Positions 26,875-35,459 of a stretch of 64,000 nt of DNA are shown one piece after another. The notes below the pieces were generated by a model. The model did not search any database. It saw only the letters and a list, made by a program, of their open reading frames with translations, and was not told the origin of the DNA. A program made the position numbers and the translations under genes. Numbering within the stretch: the stretch's first letter is position 1; the number at the start of each line of letters is the position of its first letter. Source of the stretch: Paenibacillus humicus NBRC 102415 (lineage in GTDB: Bacteria; Bacillota; Bacilli; Paenibacillales; Paenibacillaceae); NCBI RefSeq assembly GCF_004000905.1, contig NZ_BIMD01000020.1, forward strand, positions 1 to 64,000, written 5' to 3'.

Positions 26875-27420
26875 CGCTTTTATCGGAGCTTCATCCTCGA
26901 CATCGCGAAGGGTCGAATCAAATCGCCCGGACTCCGAGCAGCGTTTTCAGGACGCGCTTCGGAGGGGCGCAAAGCCGGCGGCGATCATGCCGGAATGGCC
27001 CAGGCAGTTGAACGATGGATTGGGACAAGAAGCCTGCCGCTTCAAGGGGACGAAGGAGAAAAGCCTCGGCAAAAAAAAGAGGCCCGCGATTGCTCGCGGG
27101 CCCAGAGAGAATATATGAATAAGGGGGGTCTGATAGTAGTATAAAACCGGTTACTGAAACCTAGCTGAAGGAATTATTACATTTGTATTACAAGCAGAGA
27201 GGGATCGTTCTCGGCTGATACCGGAGTTCAGAGCTTGCGAAAGGCGAAGAAATAGAGGCGGAGAGAGAATGGAACGATTGAGATGCAGAATTTGTAAAAT
27301 ATGGTTCTATCCTGAAACAAAGCCGAGTTGAAGGCTGTTTTATATATAGATCGGCAAAATGGCCGTTTTCTTGCGAAATCTTTGGTGAAATCCAATCCGT
27401 TCGTGGAGGAGCGAAGCAAT
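26875..27420. other. 546-base intergenic region at the left edge of the A+T-rich island
   Basis: No convincing protein gene. Open frames on the minus strand at 27188-27452 lack ribosome sites and family resemblance. The first 180 bases are G+C-rich like the genes to the left; from about 27105 the base composition drops. A minus-oriented terminator at 27071-27102 has no gene to serve, which suggests an untranslated RNA on the minus strand or a decayed gene. Confidence 0.5.
27071..27102 (-). terminator. Minus-strand terminator without a recognised gene
   Basis: GGCCCGCGA pairs with TCGCGGGCC around a four-base loop. On the minus strand eight T follow, so it is oriented to stop transcription coming from the right, where no minus-strand gene is recognised. 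Confidence 0.75.
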
Positions 27421-28593
27421 GTGAAAAAGAAGGCATTTCTTTTCTCAGGCATCGTGTTGATCCTGGCTGCAGGAGCTGGGGCTGCGTATGGGACTTACCC
27501 GGATAAAGTTCAGGGATCGCTCAAAGTTTTCGATGGCGTGATCTTCTCTGAAACCGATCAGGCAGCCCAAAAAGACATCATTGATTCCATCGATCCCGTG
27601 TCTGGTAAAGCCGCTAAAGAACATCCGTCCAAAGCTGCAAAGCTAACGGAGGCCGGCATCGAGGTGGACAAAAATAAAAAGGAGAAGACAATCGACTTTG
27701 ATTTCGATGGTAAAAAGACCAAGCTGAAATTCTCTTCCGTTGCAAATGGGAAGAAAGAAGTCGTGCTGCCGAATAGCGAAGAAGGCTACCAGCTCACCCC
27801 GATCGCAAATCAAAGCGGATATGTGCTGGATTACAATGGCTCCTTGTATGGACTGGATATCGCGGAGGGCAAGATTGCGAAGATGCTGTCCGACACTGTC
27901 GGTGAGTATGACAGGGAAACCTTGGAAAAGAAACAGATCGAGAATCTCCCTCTCGTTTGGGGCGGTCGCGCTCGTGTCAACCCCAAGGGAGAATTCATGA
28001 TTTTCTTCTCCAACCGCGAAGCCGTTGAAAATGGCCGGGGCGATGGACAGCTTTGGGTGAAAAACTTTAAGACTCAAGAACAATTCCCGGCATTCTCCGG
28101 CGGTTATGAATTCATTGGATGGGGGGAAGGCAATCAGGCCTTTATCCGTTCTCAGGACACCATCTTCGGCATCGATCTCGAAAATCGCAAGCAGTCCATT
28201 GTCCAAGACCACGTAAGCCCAGAGAGCGTAGTTTCCTATCCGTACCTGGTCATTCCTGAGCTTAAGAGCGTCAAAGTAGCCAGTCTTACTTCGAAGAAAG
28301 AGCTGTCGCTGGTTGAAGGCATAGGCAGGGTCGATATGATTCTGGCCGATATTGCGTCCCCTAAATTTGCGATGCTGAATTTCCCCGATCCGACCTCTTT
28401 CAATACGAACATTATTGTTGTCACCGATCCCGAGAATGCCGCAACCAAGGTTATTTCCCCTGACGCAGGATCTGTTATCGAGACCTTCTCCTGGATCGAT
28501 TCAGAGAATCTCCTGGTTGTTGCCTTGAAAAAGGGCACGACTGCTCAAGTATCCTACGTTGTAAACATCAATAAATTACATCCTCCGGATTAA
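27421..28593 (+). CDS. Secreted or membrane-anchored protein of unknown function
   Basis: A 390-aa protein. A basic start and hydrophobic segment (KKKAFLFSGIVLILAAGAGAAY) form a signal peptide or membrane anchor. The rest is soluble, with repeated short strands such as LWVKNFKTQEQFPAFSGGYEF and WGEGNQAFIRSQDTIFGIDL that suggest a beta-propeller like TolB or WD proteins. The start is GTG at 27421 with GGAGG about ten bases upstream. Base composition is lower in G+C than the genes on the left. No family is recognised; a terminator follows, so it stands alone. Confidence 0.65.
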   Translation: MKKKAFLFSGIVLILAAGAGAAYGTYPDKVQGSLKVFDGVIFSETDQAAQKDIIDSIDPVSGKAAKEHPSKAAKLTEAGIEVDKNKKEKTIDFDFDGKKTKLKFSSVANGKKEVVLPNSEEGYQLTPIANQSGYVLDYNGSLYGLDIAEGKIAKMLSDTVGEYDRETLEKKQIENLPLVWGGRARVNPKGEFMIFFSNREAVENGRGDGQLWVKNFKTQEQFPAFSGGYEFIGWGEGNQAFIRSQDTIFGIDLENRKQSIVQDHVSPESVVSYPYLVIPELKSVKVASLTSKKELSLVEGIGRVDMILADIASPKFAMLNFPDPTSFNTNIIVVTDPENAATKVISPDAGSVIETFSWIDSENLLVVALKKGTTAQVSYVVNINKLHPPD

Positions 28594-28652
28594 ACGTGTC
28601 CATGGTATGACGTGCCGTCAAGACATCTATAATGTAATAGCAAGTTATCGTT

Positions 28653-28688
28653 AAAAAGAGAGGAGCCCAATCTGGGCTTCTCTCTTTT
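28653..28688. terminator. Terminator between convergent genes
   Basis: AAAAGAGAGGAGCCCA pairs with TGGGCTTCTCTCTTTT (one G-T pair) around a three-base loop. A-run and T-run flanks let it serve both directions. Confidence 0.9.
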
Positions 28689-28726
28689 GCTATCTTGCTA
28701 AGGATTGCTTTCTTTCCTATCCCATT

Positions 28727-29200
28727 TTACAACAGCAATTCTTTCAACACAGAAACAACCATGGAGTGATCTTCCTCGCCAGGCAGTCCCGATACCGTTA
28801 TGGTGCCAACGATTCCTTCCTTTTCCAAGCGCAGCGGGAAGGCGCCGCCTTCAGCCTTGTAATCATCCGGATTGAGACCGTAGGCTTTCACCGTTGAACC
28901 GGTCGATTTCATCAGGATGTGCATATAGTAGGAACTATGGCCGAAATGATGGACAACGTTATTTTTCCATGACACCCATTCATCGTTATGAGAAGATGTG
29001 CCTTCCATTCTGCTGTAAAATAACAGCTCGCCGTTTTTTCGAATATCGACGACGATCGATTTGTTCTCCAGCAACGCTTTTTCTATCATGCTGGTTCCAA
29101 CCTTGTATGCGGTTTCGTTCGTGAAAAGGGAGAACTGAAGGTCCGTCTCTTCTTGCAGCAATGGTTGTAATAAAGCGTCGTGTCGGTTCACAGGGAGCAC
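28727..29200 (-). CDS. UPF0303 / heme-degrading-domain (HbpS/GlcG-like) protein
   Basis: A 157-aa protein of the UPF0303 family, related to the HbpS/GlcG fold. Conserved pieces include the SSYYMH stretch after WKNNVVHHFGHS and the C-terminal AEGGAFPLRLEKEGIVGTITVSGLPGEEDH in part. Related HbpS proteins bind heme or corrinoid, but the activity of this branch is not established. It is cytoplasmic with no signal. The ATG has AGGGAG upstream. A good -10 box lies about 40 bases upstream. It is divergent from the TOMM precursor gene. Confidence 0.8.
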   Translation of the reverse strand: MLPVNRHDALLQPLLQEETDLQFSLFTNETAYKVGTSMIEKALLENKSIVVDIRKNGELLFYSRMEGTSSHNDEWVSWKNNVVHHFGHSSYYMHILMKSTGSTVKAYGLNPDDYKAEGGAFPLRLEKEGIVGTITVSGLPGEEDHSMVVSVLKELLL

Positions 29201-29235
29201 TCCCGTTTCTTGTGAATTAGTATTTCTTGGTCGTT

Positions 29236-29241
29236 ATTATA
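29236..29241 (-). promoter_or_regulatory. Candidate -10 box of the UPF0303 gene
   Basis: A perfect TATAAT on the minus strand, 36 bases upstream of the start codon. The matching -35 region is poor. Confidence 0.4.
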
Positions 29242-29432
29242 CATGCTTGCGATGGTTTTATCGAGGCGTACAGAGCAGTAGGCGAATGAATCAGTAACAC
29301 CAGCGGAGCTTTTTTCATACGTATATGTCATGAACGTTTGTCGGCATAGGACCAGTTGGATTGTTCTCCTTTCATTTCCTTTTTTGTGCGTGCCGATGAT
29401 CTTCACATGAACATATAACGGAGGCTACTAAG

Positions 29433-29687
29433 ATGAATGAATTTAAGAACGATCTTCAAAATTTGAATATGGATGCGTTCAAAGCGAGCGGCATAACTCC
29501 GAATGCGGGTCAAGGTCAAGTGGATCCTAATAATGCTCGTCTTTGTATCGGCGTTTGCATCGGCTTTTGTATCGGTTTTTGCGGCGGCTGCGGTGGATGC
29601 GGCGGCTGCGGAGGCTGCGCAGGATGTGCCCGCTGTGCCCGCTGCGGAGGCTGCGCCCGCTGCGGAGGCTGCGCCCGTTGCCGGTAA
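29433..29687 (+). CDS. TOMM precursor peptide, heterocycloanthracin/sonorensin type
   Basis: An 84-aa precursor of a thiazole/oxazole-modified microcin. The leader (MNEFKNDLQNLNMDAFKASG, then ITPNAGQ) has the charged, helical form of this family. The core begins near residue 38 with CIGVCIGFCIGFC, then CGGC, CAGC and CARC repeats to the end: 15 Cys in all, four-residue spacing first and then strictly every third residue. Cyclised Cys become thiazoles; there is no Ser or Thr in the core, so only thiazoles are expected. GGAGG lies nine bases before the ATG. The maturation genes follow. Confidence 0.93.
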   Translation: MNEFKNDLQNLNMDAFKASGITPNAGQGQVDPNNARLCIGVCIGFCIGFCGGCGGCGGCGGCAGCARCARCGGCARCGGCARCR

Positions 29688-29717
29688 TAAGGCGGCTATA
29701 GCGTTAAATGAAGGTTC

Positions 29718-29758
29718 AAGACATCTCTGCAAACGCTTTTGGGTTGCAGGGGTGTCTT
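29718..29758 (+). promoter_or_regulatory. Stem-loop between TOMM precursor and maturation genes
   Basis: AAGACATCTCTGCAA pairs over 15 positions (two G-T pairs) with TTGCAGGGGTGTCTT around an 11-base loop. Only a weak T-run follows (ATTTCT), so it may stop part of the transcripts or protect the precursor message, making more precursor than enzyme. Confidence 0.7.
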
Positions 29759-29863
29759 ATTTCTATGCATGTGCTGGCATGACGGACAAATAGCCTTACA
29801 TACCCTTATAAAGGACCTCATTTCTTATGAAAAGTTGGATTTCATCCTAAGGAGGAATGAAAT

Positions 29864-31819
29864 TTGGATCCTTCTACGCGCCTTAAAGTGAGAGGAGATA
29901 CTTTTTTTCTCCCCAGCTCGGACGGAAGCGTCTATTTCCGCAACAATATCGGTTCATTTCGGATGGAAGGCAGCACGATTGGTCAATGGATTGAAAAATT
30001 GATGCCTGTATTCAACGGTGAGCATACGATGCATGATTTAACGGACGGATTGCCGGAACAATACCGCAATCATGTTTATGAGATTGCAAAAGTATTGTAT
30101 GCGAACGGTTATGTCCAAGATGTAAGTCAGGATCGCCCCCATCAGCTGGAAGAGCGTATTGTGAAGAACTATGGTTCTCAAATTGAATTTTTGGACAGCT
30201 TTGACGGGTCAGGCGCATATCGATTTCAATTGTATCGTCAGTCCAGCGTGCTTGTTGTTGGAGCTGGCACTTTTTTGGTTTCGCTTGTCAAATCATTATT
30301 CGAGTCCGGATTGCCGCAATTCGGCTTGCTGAGCCTGAACTCGGAAACGGCGGACCGAAAACGGATTTTGGAGCTGGAGCAGCATTATCGCAAGTTGGAT
30401 TCAGAGGTCAAGGTGGACGAGATCAGCTTGCCGAAGGACGGGGGGGTGGATTGGTCTTCGATTGTAGAGCCTTATGATGCGGTATTGTTCGTCTCGGATC
30501 AAGAAGGAGAGCCGGAGCTGAGATTGCTTAATGAAAGTTGCAGACAAAAAAACAAGGTGCTGCTGCCGGCTGTTATTTTTGGGCAGGCTGGTCTGGCGGT
30601 TCCGCTCTCGTATTCGAATTCGGAGGGTGATTGGGAATCGGCATGGCGCAGAGTCCATCATTCTGCCGTTTATAAGGATGCAAATATTCACGCTGCTTCG
30701 TCCATTGCGGAATCGCTGCTCGCTAACGTTATCGTCTTCGAATGGTTGAAAACAGCAGCAGAAGTAACAAAACCGGAGAAAAACAATAAGCTGTTTCTAC
30801 TTAATCTAGAAACGCTGGAAGGGAATTGGCATTCGTTTCTTCCTCATCCATTGGCTGATGGTCGACGATTCATCGAGAGGATCGAAGCTGTCGAGCTGCA
30901 AGCAGGAGCGGATCCAGAGAAACGGGGTTCTAGTGAACTGCTGCCTTTCTTCAGTCAGCTGACATCAACGGAAACAGGCCTCTTCCATCTATGGGAGGAA
31001 GGGGAGCTGAGGCAGCTTCCGCTATCGCAGTGCCGTGTACAGCCTGTCGATCCGCTGTCCGTCGGCCCTGCGCTTCTTCTTCCTGAAAAGATTTGTAACG
31101 GTTATACGCATGAAGAGGCTCGCAGGGAAGCGGGTCTCAGCGGAATCGAAGCTTATGTGTCGCGTATGGCGGCGAATGTGCAGACCGATCAGGCTTATGA
31201 GGAAAGCGGACTATCCGACGTTCCAGGCTTCGATAAGATCACAAGCGTAGGTGCCGGCGAGACGATGGAGGAGGGCGTTTGCCGCGCCTTGCAAAAGTAT
31301 TTGATGAATGCCCGGATCAAGGCATACGAAGCTCGCACACCGTCTATAAAGCTGGTGAAGCTGAGCCAGGTAGAGGATGAGCGATGCCGTTACTATATCA
31401 ACGCCTTGACTGCGATGCAAGAATCGCCAACGTTCGGACTGGGCGAGGCAGTATCCGGTTTTCCTGTTGTGTGGCTGCAAGCCAACGGCCGCTGGTACGA
31501 TGCCGCTGATCTCAATGTAACCCGGGCGCTGCGGAGCGTGCTGATGACTGCCCTGCTGGATGCTCAAAACAAAGCGGATCCATTGGCGGGGAAAGGGCAT
31601 CATATGTCTTCCATACATGTAAAGGAAGCTGCAATGGACTCGATTTCAATCCCTGCCTGCGACCCATTGAAGCATCGGGAGGTTTTGCAGGCTGCTGTGC
31701 GGCATTTGAACCGCAGCCGCAAGCTTCTGCTCGTATTTGACTTGACTCCAGAGCCTTTTTTGAAAGAGAAGCTGGCCGGAGTATACGGCATCTCGCTTCG
31801 AGAGGAGGTTGAAGCGTGA
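29864..31819 (+). CDS. ThiF-like TOMM maturation protein (leader-peptide binding)
   Basis: A 651-aa protein matching the 'thiazole-containing bacteriocin maturation protein' (ocin ThiF-like) type. Residues 1-90 look like a winged-helix leader-recognition domain (RLKVRGDTFFLPSSDGSVYF, then a PqqD-like helix set). Residues 130-270 form a ThiF/E1-like dinucleotide fold starting SVLVVGAGTFLVSLVKSLF. The C-terminal part is poorly conserved. In such clusters it binds the precursor leader and presents the core to the YcaO enzyme. The start is TTG with AAGGAGG eight bases upstream; a nearby ATG is out of frame. It overlaps the next gene by four bases. Confidence 0.85.
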   Translation: MDPSTRLKVRGDTFFLPSSDGSVYFRNNIGSFRMEGSTIGQWIEKLMPVFNGEHTMHDLTDGLPEQYRNHVYEIAKVLYANGYVQDVSQDRPHQLEERIVKNYGSQIEFLDSFDGSGAYRFQLYRQSSVLVVGAGTFLVSLVKSLFESGLPQFGLLSLNSETADRKRILELEQHYRKLDSEVKVDEISLPKDGGVDWSSIVEPYDAVLFVSDQEGEPELRLLNESCRQKNKVLLPAVIFGQAGLAVPLSYSNSEGDWESAWRRVHHSAVYKDANIHAASSIAESLLANVIVFEWLKTAAEVTKPEKNNKLFLLNLETLEGNWHSFLPHPLADGRRFIERIEAVELQAGADPEKRGSSELLPFFSQLTSTETGLFHLWEEGELRQLPLSQCRVQPVDPLSVGPALLLPEKICNGYTHEEARREAGLSGIEAYVSRMAANVQTDQAYEESGLSDVPGFDKITSVGAGETMEEGVCRALQKYLMNARIKAYEARTPSIKLVKLSQVEDERCRYYINALTAMQESPTFGLGEAVSGFPVVWLQANGRWYDAADLNVTRALRSVLMTALLDAQNKADPLAGKGHHMSSIHVKEAAMDSISIPACDPLKHREVLQAAVRHLNRSRKLLLVFDLTPEPFLKEKLAGVYGISLREEVEA

Positions 31820-33756
31820 GCGCTACTGTGGCGGTTGTTGGCGCGGGTCAGCTTGCGGACTATGTAAACGATCTATTGTCTGCAAGCTGTCAGCTTGCAA
31901 GAGTGAACAATATGGATTCCGAGCTGCCCGAAACGGCTGATCTTGCGCTCGTGCTTAGCGACGGCTGCGATTCAGCCTCGCATCTTAAGGCAGAGGAACT
32001 ATTCAAGCAATCCGGTATACCGTGGCTGCGCGGTTTTGTAGCCTTTGGCGAAGGCGTCATCGGCCCGCTTGTCGTTCCTGGGAAAGCAGGCTGCTCGCAA
32101 TGCGCTGATTTGCGGCTTTTAATGGCTGGGAACGATCGGAAGGACATGTGGGAGCTGCAGCACTTTATTAGGCAAGGGGAAGTTTTCTCCGATATATGGT
32201 CTTCTCGCAGCGGGCTATGGCATATGGCTCATCTGATTGCAGCAGAAGTCCATACCTTTCTTGCCTCAAATACGGCTCAAGTTGAGAATCATATCAAGCT
32301 CGTCCATTTGCAATCGCTCCATAGCTCAGCTCATTTTTATTTGCCGGATCCGCTGTGTGCCGTATGCGGGGGAATACCGGATGACTCTGCCACAGCTTCG
32401 CGAATAAAGCTGCAGTCCAGCCCGAAAATCAGCGGGAACAGCTACCGCACCCGTTCGATGGAGGAATTGAAGGCCGTGCTTTCCCATGATTATCTGGACA
32501 ATCGCAGCGGTTTTTTGAATGCAAAAATGATCGACCTCATCTCGCCATTTGCTGACGCCAGCATTGTTTTACCAATGTTTTCAGGGGATGAAGGCTGCGC
32601 AGGGCGCACACATTCTTTTGCGGACAGTGAAATGACGGCGATATTGGAAGGTTTGGAACGTTATTGCGGCATATCGCCGCGAGGAAAGAAGACGGCGGTT
32701 CATGACAGCTTCAATCAGTTAACAGAGTCGGCGCTGAACCCCGCTCGAGTAGGATTCCATGACGCGGCGCAGTATGAGCGGCCCGATTTTCCGTTTCAAC
32801 CCTTCGATCCAGACCGGAAGATCGACTGGGTGTGGGGATATTCGTTCCTTCAGGAGAAGCCTATTCTCGTGCCGGAACGGCTCGCTTATTACAGCTCCGG
32901 CTGCGGCCACGGATTTGTATATGAAACCTCCAACGGCTGCGCTTTGGGAGGAAGCTTGGAGGAAGCCATCTTTTACGGCATCCTGGAGGTTATCGAGCGG
33001 GATTCGTTTCTGATGACGTGGTACGCGCAGCTGCCGCTCGTTCCGCTGGATCCCTGTTCCACAGGGGATTTGGAAATGAATCTGATGGTGGAGCGGCTGC
33101 GCGATGTTTTCGGGTATGAGGTGCATCTGTTCGATTCGACGATGGAGCACGGCATTCCAAGCGTGTGGGCGCTTGCCAAAAACAGGACGGATCAAGGCGT
33201 AAATATGATTTGCGCCGCCGGCGCGCATCCTGATCCTGTGAGGGCGGCAAAGGGCGCCATTCATGAGATTGCGGGCATGCTGCTTGCTTTCAACGAAAAG
33301 CTGGAGGCGAACCGCGAGCAGTACGAGCAAATGCTGCATGATCCTTTTCTCGTTCGGCAAATGGAAGACCACTCCATGCTGTACAGCTTGAAGGAAGCAG
33401 AAGAACGTCTGAATTTCCTGCTCGATCCTGATCGTCCCGTGATCTCCTTCCAAGAAGCGTTTAAACCAAAAGCATGGCATGCAGATTTGACCGATGAATT
33501 GAATCTTATTCTGCAAACATTCAGCGAGCTGAATCTCGAGGTGATCGTTGTCGATCAAACGACGCCGGAAACGCTGAGAAACGGACTTCATTGTGTGAAG
33601 GTGCTCATTCCCGGCATGCTTCCCATGACGTTCGGCCATCATCTTGTCCGCTTGACTGGCCTGGAACGGGTGCTGCGAATACCGGCAGAGCTCGGTTATG
33701 TAAAGGAACCGCTTCAGCAGGAGCAGCTTAATGGTTATCCGCATCCGTTTCCATAA
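31816..33756 (+). CDS. TOMM cyclodehydratase: fused C domain and YcaO domain
   Basis: A 646-aa fusion. Residues 1-200 are the E1-like C domain (VAVVGAGQLADYV) with a structural zinc site: Cys93 and Cys96 (CSQC) and Cys181 and Cys184 (CAVC). From about residue 240 comes the YcaO ATPase: the glycine/serine-rich FADSEMTAILEGLERYCG, then GCALGGSLEEAIFYGILEVIERDSF. The protein ends in PHPFP, the PxPxP end that marks azoline-forming YcaO enzymes. It uses ATP to cyclise Cys of the precursor to thiazolines. The start is GTG overlapping the previous stop (GTGA). Confidence 0.93.
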   Translation: MSATVAVVGAGQLADYVNDLLSASCQLARVNNMDSELPETADLALVLSDGCDSASHLKAEELFKQSGIPWLRGFVAFGEGVIGPLVVPGKAGCSQCADLRLLMAGNDRKDMWELQHFIRQGEVFSDIWSSRSGLWHMAHLIAAEVHTFLASNTAQVENHIKLVHLQSLHSSAHFYLPDPLCAVCGGIPDDSATASRIKLQSSPKISGNSYRTRSMEELKAVLSHDYLDNRSGFLNAKMIDLISPFADASIVLPMFSGDEGCAGRTHSFADSEMTAILEGLERYCGISPRGKKTAVHDSFNQLTESALNPARVGFHDAAQYERPDFPFQPFDPDRKIDWVWGYSFLQEKPILVPERLAYYSSGCGHGFVYETSNGCALGGSLEEAIFYGILEVIERDSFLMTWYAQLPLVPLDPCSTGDLEMNLMVERLRDVFGYEVHLFDSTMEHGIPSVWALAKNRTDQGVNMICAAGAHPDPVRAAKGAIHEIAGMLLAFNEKLEANREQYEQMLHDPFLVRQMEDHSMLYSLKEAEERLNFLLDPDRPVISFQEAFKPKAWHADLTDELNLILQTFSELNLEVIVVDQTTPETLRNGLHCVKVLIPGMLPMTFGHHLVRLTGLERVLRIPAELGYVKEPLQQEQLNGYPHPFP

Positions 33757-33812
33757 GAAGCTTCTTCTCGTATGCGTTGGTTTCCTCGTGCTGGGAATTA
33801 GGAGGAGGAGAA

Positions 33813-35393
33813 ATGAGCCTGAAGGCATTTTTGCACCAATTGCAATGCGAGCCTGACAAAACCAAGCCGCAGGATGCGGAGGTTGATTGGGAGAACGCGC
33901 CTCTGCCGTATAAGCTGTATCGTCATTTGCCCGTATTTCCGCTCGCTTCGAATGTGCCGCTGAGGCTAACGGGCAACCAAGGCGATGGGAAGCCGACAAT
34001 GCGGGATATCGGGTGTCTTCTATGGTATACCTTCGGTCTGGCACAGCTTAGTCAATCTGTTGTTGAGCAATATACGGGGGAACAATGGGAAAGCTCCTTG
34101 CAGCTTTGCAGACGGTTTGTCCCTTCAGGCGGAGGGCTGTATCCGAGCGAAATTTACCTGTATTTGAAGCTGGAGGAAATTCCGGACGGTATTTATCATT
34201 ATGATGCGGCTCATCATCGGTTGATTTTATTGCGTGAAGGTCGATTTGATTCCTATGTAGGCAACGCTCTAGGCGATCGTTGCGACGTAACGGGCTGCTT
34301 CGCAGCTGTTTTTGTATCGACTTTATTTTGGAAAAACTTTTATAAATACGATAATTTCTCGTATCGTCTGCAGGGACTGGACGCAGGTCTGGTAATAGGC
34401 CAGCTGCTCGAGGTGGCGAAGCGCTTCGACTTTGAGACGGGAGTGTATTTTCAGTTTCTTGACCGTGCCGTCAACCATTTGCTTGGACTGTCGGAGGCAG
34501 AGGAGAGTGTATACGCTGTAATTCCGCTTGCGGCAGATTCAACCATGGAATGGTTCCGCCATGACATCAGCACTAATAATCGGATGTCTTCAGCCGAATT
34601 ATGCAGCGAGCTTCCCATCCTTAAGCACGATCACTATGTACGTTCAAAAAAAGTATCGGACTATCCCATGCTGACCAAGCTGAACGAAGCATCCATAATG
34701 GATTCCGCCCTTTTGTTCAAACAGCTGGGAAGAGAGCAACAGGCCGTCCATCAAGACGAGGGTCATTTTTTGCCTCAAGCAGATAGGCTCACGTATGATT
34801 TGGCAGAGGCTTGCAGGCAGCGTTACTCGCCGGAAAATGAATTTGTATTGAAACCAGTGAGTCAGTCTGATTTGGCGGCACTATTGCAAGAGACCATGAG
34901 CTCCTATCGCTATCGAAACGATCTGGACGGTTCAATCCAGAGTCCGATGTCCCGCGTACAGCTGTATGGCTGCTTTTATGGCGTTGAAGGAATTCGCGAT
35001 GGTTCCTATCATTATGATGGCATGACGCATGCGTTGCAGCTTGTTAAGGCTGGAGATCAAAGGCCGCGGCTTCAGGATGCGATGTCTTTGGATAACGTGA
35101 ACTTATTCCAGGTTCCGCTGAGCTTTCATGTGGCGGGCGATCGGGGACATCTTCATGCCGAGCTTGGCTATCGCGGCTATCGGATTCTGCAAATGGAAGC
35201 GGGAATGCTGGTTCAGCGCTTGCTGCTCGCTGCTTGTGCATCCGGAATGGAGGGGCGTCCGCTGCTAGGGTTTGATGTCAATTCCATGAATGAGCTTTAT
35301 GGATTGGCCCCGCTCGGACAAACGAGCCTGATCCAAATCCCGATCGGCCCATGCAGGAGCCGTTCGAGGCTTGAGGGCAGTCTGGCACCATAA
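33813..35393 (+). CDS. SagB-type azoline dehydrogenase
   Basis: A 526-aa FMN enzyme that oxidises thiazolines to thiazoles. It holds two nitroreductase-like halves. The N-terminal half has RRFVPSGGGLYPSEIYLYL, IYHYDAAHH and a dimer part; the C-terminal half repeats the pattern (LYGCFYGVEGIRDGSYHYDG) and ends in LGQTSLIQIPIG. This two-domain form is usual for SagB proteins of heterocycloanthracin-type clusters. The ATG at 33813 has AGGAGG upstream; the longer reading adds 12 codons without a site. A terminator follows, and no transporter, protease or immunity gene is seen next to it. Confidence 0.92.
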   Translation: MSLKAFLHQLQCEPDKTKPQDAEVDWENAPLPYKLYRHLPVFPLASNVPLRLTGNQGDGKPTMRDIGCLLWYTFGLAQLSQSVVEQYTGEQWESSLQLCRRFVPSGGGLYPSEIYLYLKLEEIPDGIYHYDAAHHRLILLREGRFDSYVGNALGDRCDVTGCFAAVFVSTLFWKNFYKYDNFSYRLQGLDAGLVIGQLLEVAKRFDFETGVYFQFLDRAVNHLLGLSEAEESVYAVIPLAADSTMEWFRHDISTNNRMSSAELCSELPILKHDHYVRSKKVSDYPMLTKLNEASIMDSALLFKQLGREQQAVHQDEGHFLPQADRLTYDLAEACRQRYSPENEFVLKPVSQSDLAALLQETMSSYRYRNDLDGSIQSPMSRVQLYGCFYGVEGIRDGSYHYDGMTHALQLVKAGDQRPRLQDAMSLDNVNLFQVPLSFHVAGDRGHLHAELGYRGYRILQMEAGMLVQRLLLAACASGMEGRPLLGFDVNSMNELYGLAPLGQTSLIQIPIGPCRSRSRLEGSLAP

Positions 35394-35406
35394 TGGATGT
35401 TGAGAT

Positions 35407-35451
35407 AAAAAGGGCAGATTGAATGTCATTGCCAGTCAAACTGCCTTTTTT
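35407..35451. terminator. Bidirectional terminator after the TOMM operon
   Basis: AAAAAGGGCAGATTGA pairs with TCAAACTGCCTTTTT (one mismatch) and has a T-run on both strands. It ends the TOMM transcript and the convergent His/Met-rich gene. Confidence 0.85.
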
Positions 35452-35459
35452 AGTTTAAC

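Noticed and set aside
27188-27452. Two overlapping minus-strand open frames (82 and 74 residues)
   Set aside because: They lack ribosome sites, overlap each other in different frames and run into the start of the plus-strand gene at 27421.
29503-29793. A 96-residue open frame overlapping the TOMM precursor in another frame, with a hydrophobic start and Ala/Pro-rich middle
   Set aside because: It is the shifted reading of the GGC-rich repeats. It lacks a ribosome site, and the precursor frame has a better site and a family match.
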